Source: Sweltsa coloradensis (lineage: Eukaryota > Arthropoda > Insecta > Plecoptera > Chloroperlidae). From it: a DNA stretch of 64,000 bases. The notes below the pieces were generated by a model. It worked only from the letters and a program-made list of their open reading frames with translations, ran no database searches and was not told the DNA's origin. The position numbers and the translations under genes are program-made. This document shows, one piece after another, positions 12,752-22,564 of the stretch (the first letter of the stretch is position 1; each line of letters opens with the position of its first letter). The stretch covers positions 1 through 64,000 of the forward strand of contig JAMZAV010002183.1 of NCBI GenBank assembly GCA_024449915.1, read 5' to 3'.

Positions 12752-12871
12752 TCTCTGCCATTGAAATACTAGCAGGTCAAGGTCACAAGGTCAACACCAA
12801 CTTCTACATCGCGTACAGAACTTCAACTTTGCGACCAGAACTTTTGAATCAACCACAAATGTCAACACCAC
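12752..12871 (+). CDS. Exon-like unit, copy 2 of 3, function unknown
   Basis: TGTCCCAG is followed by GTCTCTGCCATTGAAATACT and the unit ends at CTCACA/GTAAGA. The conceptual peptide contains EILAGQGHKV and then NTNFYIAYRTS. An upstream ATG in the same frame (12685) gives a hydrophobic leader-like stretch, which may be accidental. Flanks match copy 1. Confidence 0.3.
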
Positions 12872-13263
12872 TCACAGTAAGAACAATCTTTGTTTGTTCA
12901 TCAATTAATTATAAATTACTATACAATACCTTGAATGTAGGGATGACATGGCAGAAGATTCCGGATTGATTCCTGTCTGCATCGAGTAATCAATTCCTCA
13001 TTAGACAGTTTAAACGTCGTGTTTTGGGGCGCAGCAGAGCGATGAACCATGTATCTACTGTCCCTCCCTCTCCAGCCAGACGCCACATACCATACACAAA
13101 GGCAAGCAGTACGGTCAACAGACAACGACGCAACGTTGCAAAATACATTGTTTCGTGGCGTAAGGCAACAAGATTTCATTTTTATTACAGCCTCTTCTAT
13201 ACGGTACTGTTTTTTTGTATCATGACTGACCTTATCTTCTTATTTACATGGTTGGGTTTAGTT

Positions 13264-13440
13264 TAGATTGGAAAAGGGTTGACAGGTTGGGAAAGCATAG
13301 AGACCATAAAGCCCAGTCTGAAGGGCTGGGGACGACAAAACTTTTCACCTGCTGATGACAACTGCAGCTAATTTAAAGTTGTTTGTTACCTTAATCCACG
13401 ACGCGTTTTGTCCTGGGACTCATCAGGCGGATGGTGGCCA
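13264..13440 (-). mobile_element. Hammerhead-bearing short repeat, copy 1 (ribozyme mutated)
   Basis: Plus-strand landmarks: TTTAGATTGG, AAGGGTTGACAGGTTGGG, CAGTCTGAAGGGCTGG, CTGCAGCTAATTTAAAGTTG, then the inverted hammerhead. It matches about 90% of one arm plus the loop of the copy at 15717-16055 but has no inverted second arm. The family is therefore dispersed. The minus strand is the ribozyme sense. Confidence 0.8.
13394..13432 (-). ncRNA. Type I hammerhead ribozyme, inactivated copy
   Basis: The minus strand keeps stem I (ATCCGC with GTGGAT), core CTGATGA, stem II (GTCC with GGAC) and the minimal ACG/CGT stem III. The GAAA core is AAAA, losing the conserved G12, and the stem II loop is shortened to CA. 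G12 is the catalytic general base in hammerheads, so this copy should not cleave. Confidence 0.75.
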
Positions 13441-13835
13441 CTAAAAATCAGGTAACTACATACAAACAGAACTCACAACACATAACCAAACCTGTGGTAG
13501 GGCCACGCAAGAAGTAAATTCTGCAAGCATGTTATCATCAGCAAGGTAACTTCACACATGGTTGAAAGACAAAGAAGAGGTGGTGAGGGATAATTTTTGG
13601 CCTGTTGCTTTTGGCTAAAAAGTCTGCTGTATAAATTAATGTTCTGAAGCATAAATTGGCCTCTACAGATATAATCAGACATTTTATATCACGATAAATT
13701 AGCAGATAAATACCAACATTTTCAGAATTATTTAAAAAAAATTATTAGGTAAACCAACACAGACATACCCTGAAAGTTACTTAAATGTTTTTGGTTGGAC
13801 TTTGAAACAGATTGTAAAGTTTAATTTTGTTACAG

Positions 13836-13937
13836 AACCAAGGTGTTTCAAGATTGGAACTGCCCGATGATGTGATCCCCATGAAGAACTTAGCTGTGGC
13901 CCTGAACAAGCTTGGTCGTCGCACGAAACTACGTACG
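13836..13937 (+). CDS. Orphan exon with strong splice sites, function unknown
   Basis: Pyrimidine-rich tract plus TTACAG ends at 13835, and the donor G/GTATGT begins at 13938. The exon is 102 bp and only one frame is open; it encodes 34 residues containing LPDDVIPMKN and LNKLGRRTKL. Base composition is clearly less AT-rich than its surroundings. It looks like a real internal exon, but I do not recognise the protein and its neighbouring exons are not identified. Confidence 0.5.
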
Positions 13938-14212
13938 GTATGTGTACGTGTTTTTACAGACTCACAGACTCTGGGTTGGAACGAATCTAGCAATTTGTGA
14001 GAAGAAAACCATAACAGGTTAAAGATTCCCAGAAAATTTCATAACATTTTGAGTAGGTAGGCCTAGCTTTTTTTCCAGTAGATCAAAGCAGTTTCAAAAT
14101 TGTTTCTTGGGTTACGTTCAGTAGTCAAAACTGTGATTTGGCTCGACGAGAAGACCCTCGTGTGAGACAGTGTTGAGGGCAATGTCCAACATCCAGCGTT
14201 GAATCCTCTCTG

Positions 14213-14310
14213 TATTCGTTGGTCTTGTGGTTAGCGTCTCTGCTTCCAATGCAGAAGGTTCAGGGTTCGATTCCCGCTACAGTCAGAAGAACTTCTGATT
14301 TGGACAACGT
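14213..14310 (+). repeat. tRNA-derived SINE head
   Basis: Pol III box A-like TCTTGTGGTTAGCG and box B GGTTCGATTCC are correctly spaced, with a TCTGC/GCAGA anticodon stem and a loop that would read CCA (Trp-like). No acceptor stem can be drawn, so this is a SINE rather than a tRNA gene. A sister copy heads the SINE at 26651. Confidence 0.75.
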
Positions 14311-15550
14311 TCCTTGCTCTGTGAGAGAAGAAAACAAGATATGAACACCTCCTGTAGGTACTATTACTATGAGCCCACGCCCTACACCCTGTTATTAACC
14401 TACAAACCCCGTTAAATGCGTTTTACAATTTGTTATACGGCCGACCAAAGCAACGGCAACTACCGTATGCCAATTACTCTGTGCGAGCCTCTAGCAGGAC
14501 GCCACGCCGCGGCTCAAATACCAAACCTGTGTTAGGAACAGCACTATGACGCATTGCAAGTTAAGTCGGCGATTTACACATAAGTGACGCTCAAACAATA
14601 ACAAGCCTGCGATTTACATATTTATTGGAGGTGTCCGGACATTCAATAAATATACTGATCGGCGGTTTACTTTGGTACTTTACAATCGATGACGCTCAGC
14701 TTTTGGCCGGCGATTTATGTAAACGATAGACCTATGACGCTCAACAAGTAATGTACCGTACATGTAACACAGATCCGTGTAAATAATCGGATTATACTAA
14801 TAATCGGATTATATTATATTTGTTACCGGGACGGGTGCCCATACGATGCCACAAAGTATTGAAAGTAGTACTTTCTTTGGGTTTAGAATGGGCTCCTATT
14901 CTAACCCCCCAACCACCTATACCTAACTTAATCCACCAATCTAAACCCAAAGATACCGATGCGATGGCAGTCGTACAACAAATTGAGATCCCCACTAACA
15001 ATTGCTAAATCGCCCCCCACCCCCCATTTAAACTGCTACATTATTACATGGAATAGTGTTCTTAAAAAAACTTACCGAATTTAAAATGAAAATCTACATT
15101 CATTGTAAATGTTTCTGGCAGGAAGATCCATCCTTTAATGTTCCTTTGTTGATTACTTGTCCGACACTAATAATTGTGTTGTTTATATATCTTAACAACA
15201 ATAATCAATCAACAATCCAGATGTCAGCACCACTACAGTTTACAAGTTATATTGTTGCACAAGGTAGCCTTCTATAAGTGCTCAAAAGTTGCGCTTATAG
15301 CCCTCAACAATACGTAAATAAGTAGGCAAATAGTATAATCTTAGAAACACCAAAAAAGGATAGAAAAAGGATTTATCAAATTTCTATGTTATTTCCTTAT
15401 TTTGATTACTAATTTGCTTTGTTATATGCCCAGAAAATGCAAGCGGCTTCTTTACAAATTATATTTTGTCTCAATACTGACGTAGCTTCAGTGACCTGGA
15501 CTCGGGGAAAACAAGGCGAAAGTCGTTTAGTTGTCTCAGAAATGAAATTT
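14311..15550. other. Spacer without recognised gene
   Basis: Contains repeated phrases GCGATTTACA and TGACGCTCA at about 14560-14740 and a direct repeat of TAATCGGATTATA near 14784. Open frames at 14792-15008 overlap on both strands and lack support. Confidence 0.45.
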
Positions 15551-15702
15551 CTTGCAAGATTATGGGGGTAACAAAATGGATTTATTTAAAAGTAGTGTGA
15601 TAAGAAAGGGACTGGGTGTTTAAAGTTTGAGGTGGCGTATTGGAAGAGAGTGGCTGAGATGGTTTGGACACTTGAAAAGAATGTAAATACTAGTAAGAAT
15701 AC

Positions 15703-16069
15703 CAAGAAAAGAGTTTAGTATAGATTGGAGAAGGGTTGACAGGTTGGGAAAGCATAGAGAACATAAAACCCAGCCTGAAGGGCTGGGGGCGACAAAACTT
15801 TTCACCTGCTGATGACAACTGCAGCTAATTTAAAGTTGTTTGTTACCTTATCCACGACGCGTTTCGTCCTTCTGGGACTCATCAGGCGGATGGTGGCCAC
15901 TCAACTTTAAATTAGCTGCAGTTGTCATCAGCAGGTGAAAAGTTTTGTCGCCCCCAGCCCTTCAGGCTGGGTTTTATGTTCTCTATGCTTTCCCAACCTG
16001 TCAACCCTTCTCCAATCTATACTAAACTAGCCGATTGGCCTTTTCCTATTTGTAACAAGAAAAGAGTTT
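15703..16069. mobile_element. Hammerhead foldback retroelement with 14-bp target duplication
   Basis: CAAGAAAAGAGTTT occurs at 15703-15716 and 16056-16069 and brackets a ~339-bp insertion. Inside, 15712-15832 and 15903-16028 are essentially perfect inverted arms of about 120 bp, separated by a ~70-bp loop that holds the ribozyme. The tail CTAGCCGATTGGCCTTTTCC lies outside the right arm. A 14-bp duplication is typical of LINE-assisted retrotransposition, and the host site is itself a LINE tail. Confidence 0.75.
15850..15891 (-). ncRNA. Type I hammerhead self-cleaving ribozyme, intact core
   Basis: Minus strand, in order: stem I 5' strand ATCCGC, core CTGATGA, stem II GTCC-CAGAA-GGAC, core GAAA, minimal stem III ACG/CGT, then C17 and the stem I 3' strand GTGGAT, which pairs with ATCCGC through one G-U. 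Predicted cleavage is after C17, between 15856 and 15855. All invariant core bases are present. The very short stem III resembles hammerheads of Schistosoma SM-alpha, Penelope-like elements and animal retrozymes. Confidence 0.85.
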
Positions 16070-17227
16070 GCAAGTTTAGCAGGGAATAAGAAAAAAAGTA
16101 GGAAGATCAAGAGATAGGGATTGAACAAATTAGGTAAACAAAGCATAGAAGAGAGAGACGTGTCTTGTGTGGAGGTAGAATTGGGAAGATGGTGGGATGA
16201 TCAGAAGAAATGGAGAGATTTGGTAAAAAGGAAGCAGGATATGGAAGAGTTAGCAGGTCTGGCTAACCGGCAGCTAAAAAAGCTAAAAATAGCCTGAGTG
16301 GAGCCAACAATAATTGCTGGAATATCCAGAAGGCAATCATGCTAAGCACATTTCAAAATTTACGTATCCTCACACTAACATGTACGCTAATTATCTCCTC
16401 AGCAACTTTTATATATTCCAATCCTGACTATTTTCCATTAAATAATGCCCACCATTCCCATTTTACTAGATATACTAATACTAACATTTTCATACCAAAA
16501 TCTAGGCACACATTCTTTGACAAAAGCCCGACTCACGTTTGTAGTACAATATTTAATAAATTTCCAGATTCAATTAAATATTCCAACTCACTTATTCTCT
16601 TTAAGCATAAATTGAAAGACTTCCTTATAAATAAAGCTTATTACTCATTAAGAGAATTTCTTGATGACCATTGAACAATTTAACTTATTATTTTCACTCT
16701 TCACTTTGGCTATGATTTAAAAAAATTGTAAAAGGCAAATATTACAGCCTACAATTTCTATCTCCTACAAAATATCATTTAAAGGTGGGCTGTCACGGAT
16801 GAAGATGATTTTCGACCATGTCCATATTATTTAATTAACTTTGAGTTGTCGTAAGAATGAAGAGAGCGTCGAAAACTAGAATTCAATCGGAGTTTCGGTT
16901 CGAAAGTTGGCGGGAGTGTTCTTTTAGAAGTGGTGGGGGTCAAACGTCACCGCTACGAGTCGACTCTTGGATGCGCGCGCAGATCCCTTGCCGGGCAGGT
17001 ATAAGTGCGTATAACTAGCCGCTGTCGACTCGTGAACATTGTCACAAGAAACTGCTTGGGATTTCATGATCTATTGTAACTTGCATTGATCAATCCTAAG
17101 GCATAATGTTGCAATTATCATTGATTTAAAAATGAAATTAACACCTAGATATATAATCTTCTTGAGGTGTCCAACAAACAACAAAATTTGGGAAAGTAAA
17201 AATGTCGCTCACCTCAGTTCCTCACTG

Positions 17228-17350
17228 TTCAAAGGACACCGCGCAATCAAAAACAATATAATATGCAATGATGTATCGTACTGTTCAAAGAACACCGCGC
17301 AATCCAACAATATAATTATTATGTACATAATGTTCAAAGGACACCGCGCA
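17228..17350 (+). repeat. Three direct repeats GTTCAAAGGACACCGCGC
   Basis: Copies begin at about 17228, 17283 (one mismatch) and 17332, spaced about 50-55 bp, with AATATAAT-like sequence between. They lie inside the TTAA-flanked element, downstream of its ORF. Array-like subterminal motifs may be transposase binding sites. Confidence 0.7.
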
Positions 17351-17480
17351 CGATGCTATCTTTAGTACTCTTGGAATCTTGAGAATCGGGACAGTTGCAT
17401 TTCTTCCAATGATGGCCGGGGAATTGGAGAGATGTTCTGAGACACATCCACAAGATAAGGAAGGTCATCAATGGACACAT

Positions 17481-17939
17481 CTATGTCACCTCTGACGAAC
17501 GCCAATAACACTTGTCCTCACGTATTAAACGTTCTACATACTTCTTTGCCAACTTGGAATATAGCGTTTCAGTGCGATGGACATCCCGCCCAACGCTTTT
17601 ATAATGATTGATGATCGCCAACATGCCGCGGAGTACCATACCATCGTAGAATAAGGCTGATTTCTTTGGCAAGTATTTTAGCCGATCATTATGAAACAAT
17701 TTTAGGTTGCTCGTATGACAATAGTGCTTTGTATGCCGCAAATCCTCAAGGAATGTATTGTCCAGAATGATGTTCGACAAAACTCTAAAATCGTGAGAGT
17801 TCTCATCCATCCAGTCGACGTCCTTCTCCCTATCCTCGTCGAAATCGTCATGGGCACACAGTGGAATGAGCATTGCCTTCCTATGTATCGTGTGAGAGAA
17901 CAGATTTGAACTTTTAGACCAAAACGACGTCGTCGCCAT
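17481..17939 (-). CDS. 152-aa ORF inside the TTAA-flanked transposon, unknown
   Basis: ATG at 17939, TAG at 17481. The product is charged, with an acidic stretch near residues 31-43 (DDFDEDREKDVDWMDEN) and a basic, tyrosine-containing C-terminal half. I see no DDE catalytic triad, zinc finger or membrane segment. It could be a captured host exon, a transposase fragment or a novel accessory ORF. It is the longest frame in the element and the only one with balanced composition. Confidence 0.45.
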   Translation of the reverse strand: MATTSFWSKSSNLFSHTIHRKAMLIPLCAHDDFDEDREKDVDWMDENSHDFRVLSNIILDNTFLEDLRHTKHYCHTSNLKLFHNDRLKYLPKKSALFYDGMVLRGMLAIINHYKSVGRDVHRTETLYSKLAKKYVERLIREDKCYWRSSEVT

Positions 17940-19591
17940 TGCAGGACATCGATGACCACCACAAATGGTTGATTAAATTATTTGGTTTCCAGTCTTCCAA
18001 ACCAGGTGCTTTCTTCTAGACAGCTTTAATAGCTTTGGCCATGCTCTTACTCTTCATGTTATACATCAAATCGGCAGGAGAAAAGTGATTGTAACATACC
18101 ACCGAAGTCACACTTGGCGCAAAACCAAACCAACTGATTTTATTCACCCACGCTTTGTGATGGACTGGAGATCGAACCCTGCTCGGAAACTTGTGAAAAC
18201 TGATTCGTCTTCCGCCAGTTACTTGTCCAGGACTATTTTAACACTTGAAGACTTGAACAGCACGGCATGATAAAATTCAAATTATAACAATTTTAACCAA
18301 GAAACACTCACTACAAAGACAATAACACGATTAAATACCCTCCTAGATACATTCACAGCCATAATATTGTGTATAATTTGTGTTTGTGTTTAATTTATTG
18401 TGTGTAATATTGTATGCACAATATTGATGTGTATGTTGTCATAATAACACGAGAAGAACATCTTATGGAGGGTGGACAAAATTAATGACAATGAAGGTAA
18501 ACGACAAGCCCGCGGAGCGAGACAAGCGAGTAACAGCTCACACTGCACGGGTGGAAGTATGCAAGCCTGGCGCTGGCATACGAGTAGTAGCGGTGACGTC
18601 ACGAAATCGGCTGCCGAGAGCTAAATCGTCCTAGCTCACTGATGTGAAATCGTAGAGACGCCGCGTTGGCGGCGGCCGACTTTTCGCGTGGATGAGCACA
18701 TTTCATATTCGTGACAGCCCACCTTTAAATTTTAAATCATTAGAGTTTGATATTAAAAAATGTATTCATGTAATATTATTGTATGTAGGCCTATGTATAA
18801 TTAATAACAAATGCATTAGTATTGTTATTCATATTTTGTAGTATATTGTAATTACCATAATCTGTATTAATTGTATTTGTATTTTTTGTTATTATTTGTA
18901 ATTTGTATTTGTCCCATTTTTATGCAATGCATAATATCAGTGGACTGAATTAAATAAACCTGAGCATTAGTTTGGAAACGGGGACGGATAAAAATAAAAT
19001 AATAATGGGGTGGGGGGGAGATTGTGCGTGCAAGTACATAGCAAGACAAGCAGTACCACAGACATAGGCTGCCATTGCCTCGTCTGGCTTCTCTCGACAT
19101 TTTGTACCCTAAGAAGAAGCCAAATGTTTGAGAAAAAATTGTTGACAGTGTATAGTCCTGTGACAATGGTTTTATTATTTATTATTGAATTTAGTGTTTA
19201 TTGAGTAAATCTTGCATTTTTGTGGGTTTTATCAATCTTTAGGCAAAATTTGCAGGACACTTGGTATGAGCAGTTTTGATTTGTGGATAAAGTTACATGT
19301 CAAAATTAAAGAATATATTTTCTGTGTGTTCATTGGATGATTTGCAGTGTTTAAATTGAGGAATTTTGATTTTATTGAATTGAAAATTTCTGTGTTTGTC
19401 GGTGATTAAATTTTTATAATTCTGGTTCAAAATGGATCAATTCATCTTTCACATTTTGTGAAATAACAAAAATCGCCTTTCGTCTTTGGCGGTGCTTGCA
19501 AATTTCACAGGGCTCTACAAAATAGGTTAAATTAAAATTGGCACATGAGCAAGTTCTCCATCTATTTACTGATCCTTGAGGGCGTTCTAGG

Positions 19592-19741
19592 TATTGGAAG
19601 GCGTTGAAATACTAGCCGGTCAAGGTCACAGGGTCACCACGTTCATCTCCTGCGAGTGTCGCCCACAGAATCCTGCTCTGAATTCTATTTCACCACCAAC
19701 AAACTTCCGCATCGCCCACACACGTCTGCACCACACACACA
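19592..19741 (+). CDS. Exon-like unit, copy 3 of 3, function unknown
   Basis: TTCTAG precedes GTATTGGAAGGCGTTGAAA, and ACATG/GTGAGAG follows as donor. The conceptual peptide begins VLEGVEILAGQGHRV. The first half matches copies 1 and 2; the second half aligns with them only with gaps. It is immediately followed by the hAT-like repeat at 19757. Confidence 0.3.
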
Positions 19742-19756
19742 TGGTGAGAGTCAGGG

Positions 19757-20105
19757 TGTGTGATGATTTTTATTTTTATTTATAAAAAAAATCAAAAAGG
19801 ATTTATTTGATATATTGGATTTATTTGTCAACTTTTTGATTTTAATCAGATTTTTCTAAATTTTTTTATTTAAATCAGATTTTTATTGATTTAAATTATC
19901 AATATCAGTGTTTCAAAATTTGACAAGTTGGTGAGCGGATCAAATACTAACACAAGCGTTCCAGAAAATCTAATTCAAATTTTTTTTTAGGAAAACTTTG
20001 CCTAAATCAATTACTTGTGTTTGTTGCTCAAAACAAAGAAAAAGTGCATTTGATTTAAATCAAAGATTTTTATTACCTAAATAAATAATTTGATTTACAT
20101 CTGAT
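19757..20105 (+). mobile_element. hAT-like MITE, second copy of the 6554 family
   Basis: Begins CAGGGTGTGTGATG, contains the shared body (GTTTCAAAA, GAGCGGATCAAATACT, TTTGTTGCTCAAAA) and ends near ACATCTG. No convincing 8-bp target duplication remains. Confidence 0.65.
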
Positions 20106-20509
20106 GAACCATAAGCGCTGTTTCGCTGATGCAAATTGAAAGACAGGCCGGCGGCTACTGCACTGACAAAACTAGTGTCAAATGCAAATGCATCTACAAA
20201 AACACCTTTACCCTGTAATGTGTGCCTTATTATTGCAGGTTTAAGTTCTAACTCTTCCCAATATGCTTCGTCTCGCTTGATTTCAGATCTGTGCATTTCT
20301 GCAAGAGAGAGAGAGACGAACGTCGTCGGTAGCTGCCTGCGTGATTGAAACTGCGCATCCTGGTCCCGGTTTATCTGAGGTTTCCCTCGGGCCGTCAAGA
20401 CGAATGTCTGGAACAAGTATCGCAGTCCTTGGACAAACAACGCGCATCCAGCGGCCGCAACCAACGCGCGTGAACCATCGTCGAGAGTCGCTCGTTGATC
20501 TTGGAACAC
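20106..20509 (-). CDS. Possible coding fragment, unknown protein
   Basis: A GC-rich island is open on the minus strand from just after a TAA at about 20510 down into the hAT-like repeat (stop near 20060). The first ATG in frame is internal. An early segment is hydrophobic (ALVAAAGCALFV) and a later one acidic (EIKRDEAYWEELELK). The last residues derive from the repeat, so any original C-terminus is lost. It may be an exon or retrocopy truncated by the insertion. Confidence 0.3.
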
Positions 20510-20555
20510 TTATCCATGTGTAAAATACAAAGTCTAATGGGTCAATCAAATCTAA

Positions 20556-21611
20556 TACAGTGGAACTTTGAATTTACGAATTTAACTAGAGGCAAAACAA
20601 ATCCGTTAATTCAAGGAATTCTTAAATTCAAAAAACCTTCGAAATTGCCGCCTACTGTACCAAAAAAGTGACAACATCAACTTGAGTACTTCAAACCACT
20701 CCTCGGTAGCGCCTATGCTGGATTATGAACATGGAAGGCTGCAGGAAGTGAGTTTGTTTGCTCATCGGGGGCGTTGGCTTGGCGCTCGCTTCGTGTTGTG
20801 CAACAATCGGCAAGCGGGAGTAATACGAAATTGTTTACATGCCACATCTGCGTAGTGTAACCGATATCAAGCAGCTCAAGGTCAATCGCCTCGTCGCTAT
20901 CCCAGTGCCCCCCACCCCCACCATGCCAAACTTACGTAATCAGTTCATTGATTACTGCTCGAGTCCGCCCACTACTTACGTTTTTTATCTCCAAACACCA
21001 AATACCATTCATGCTGTCAGTGTCACGTAATAAATATTGGATACTTAGATAACGCCGTTGAATCTTTAAAACATGCTGAAATCGAACTTCACAGAGACGA
21101 GACTGTCTGTGGATGGGCCGAGCACAAAAAAATCAGTTTACATTCAAGCGGGTGGCATTACATTTACTTGCGTCTTGTAGCGATGTGGAATGCAGATGCT
21201 GATGGGTGGAAGAGAGGAAAGACATGTGGACATGAGAGCAGCTGTTAACCTGCTACTTTTATTCCCGCGAGAGCAGCGCTATCTTATCTACCGGCTGGCT
21301 ACTCAAGACTTGCAGTCGATTTCGTCACATACAATAAAATAATCATACGGCATAGAAACATGAAACATGTGCTAATTCAAGCTCGTTGGGAAAAGAGGCC
21401 GGTAGTGGAGTAGGTAGGCCAGGTCAAATATTGGGTTGCGTTTGTCGTCGGTGCTGGTATACTACGATCGTATGGGTAGGAGGGGGGAGGCGAACGGAGA
21501 GTTACTCGACCTCCTCACATTGCAAGACTGCTGCTAATGAGGGGGGAGGAAAGGGCCATGCGGTTGGCGGCACGTGTTGAGCTGTCAAAGCGGGCGGCAA
21601 GTTCCACTGTA
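20556..21611. mobile_element. pogo/Tigger-like non-autonomous element
   Basis: TA dinucleotides (20556-20557, 21610-21611) flank inverted ends CAGTGGAACTT. This terminus and the TA target are characteristic of Tigger/pogo elements. The 1.05-kb interior has no transposase frame that I can read. Confidence 0.75.
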
Positions 21612-22564
21612 TTAGAAAACTGTGCTAATACACTGGATTGGTAACAAATAGGAAATGTTGGAAAAAATAACAGTGAAAATCAAAGATGTTTAAGATTTTG
21701 TAAAGATGTGACATGATGATGTAATAAAAAACTGAAGAATTGTGTTTGTAGGCTCTGTACTATAGCCTATTTTAGTTATCCCTTGCAGCCACCTATCAGA
21801 TTTGGGTAAACTTTGGACTCCTCTGTTTCCTTTCCCCACTCATTCACTGAAGATCACAATTATAAATGCTAAAGATGAGCCGATATTTTACAGATTTTGA
21901 TTAGGATTCTACAATTATTATTGTGTGCTATACCGATTCTTGAACAATTCCGCTTCTTATACTAACCAAGCTTGGGCATACACTGTAAATGAACACATAC
22001 ATTAGATATGTACAAACATAGTTTATTTTATGTTGTTTGTATTTGATTTGCCATGTTTTGTAGGTCTTATACACAATCAAGGCAGAATCGTTTCAATTTT
22101 ACACATTCAATCAATACTGTAATTGGTTTTGGAAGGTTTACACTGTACGCGTACGATGTATAGTAGGCCTACAACCAAGGGCTTTCCGGGATTAGGATAG
22201 CAATTGCTGAGCGATTTGATTCCCGATTTTTGGTGTCATTTTGAGCGATTCTGAACTATTCTTGGAGAATCACTCTGAATCACTATTGGAATCGGCCCAT
22301 CTCTAATAAATGCGCTTTATTTATTACCATAATTATTAATTTGATCTTGTAACAGGACCCACATTCAAATCAACCTTGTTCAATCCGACTAGTATGTATT
22401 ATATTTATTATTGCTGTAATTTTAAAATATTCCATTCATACTTGGATCTATAGAATTGAGAACTTGAGTCATCCCGTTCTTTAATTTGATCATGTTCAGC
22501 CACTCGGTCTTGACTGCAGTCTAAACTAAAGCTTTCTGCGTTTCTAATTATTTTCAAACTTCAA
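21612..22564. other. AT-rich spacer, no gene recognised
   Basis: No bounded repeat, exon-like frame or RNA gene identified. Confidence 0.45.

Larger units (their letters stand above)
15560..16290 (+). pseudogene. RTE-like LINE ORF2 tail, interrupted by the hammerhead foldback
   Basis: The decayed frames read WLRWFGHLKR, then PRKEF and, after the insertion, DDQKKWRDLVKRK. This is the characteristic C-terminal tail of an RTE/endonuclease-reverse transcriptase LINE. The same family tail is at 25540-25860 (+), 51470-51918 (-) and 62878-63000 (-). The insertion at 15717-16055 splits it. Confidence 0.75.
16779..18728. mobile_element. 1.94-kb DNA transposon with 15-bp terminal inverted repeats and TTAA flanks
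   Basis: TTAA at 16779-16782 and 18725-18728 brackets perfect inverted ends AGGTGGGCTGTCACG. A second inverted match (GTCACCGCTAC) lies about 130-150 bp inside each end. TTAA duplication is the piggyBac superfamily hallmark, but these termini are not the usual CCC type, so the class is uncertain. The interior is GC-richer than the host LINE and carries a 152-codon ORF and three short direct repeats. Confidence 0.75.
16339..18965 (+). pseudogene. Jockey/CR1-like LINE 3' end, split by a TTAA-flanked transposon
   Basis: 16339-16674 encodes a LINE ORF2 C-terminus (motif FNKFPDSIKY..LILFKHKLKDFL..YYSLREFL), followed by AT-rich 3' UTR to about 16778. The UTR resumes at 18729 and ends near 18960 with GAATTAAATAAACCTGA. 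It is 5'-truncated with no reverse transcriptase domain. The element at 16783-18724 sits inside the UTR. Confidence 0.65.

Noticed and set aside
12685..12969. Start of a UDP-glycosyltransferase (leader-like hydrophobic stretch then AGQGHKV)
   Set aside because: The likeness is limited to a few residues, the hydrophobic part lies upstream of the proposed splice acceptor, and duplicates disagree in frame.
14213..14300. Functional tRNA-Trp gene
   Set aside because: Boxes A and B and a CCA anticodon loop are present, but the acceptor stem does not pair and the sequence is shared with a SINE at 26651.
17228..17350. CRISPR-like array
   Set aside because: Only three imperfect repeats, inside a transposon of a eukaryotic genome, with no cas genes.
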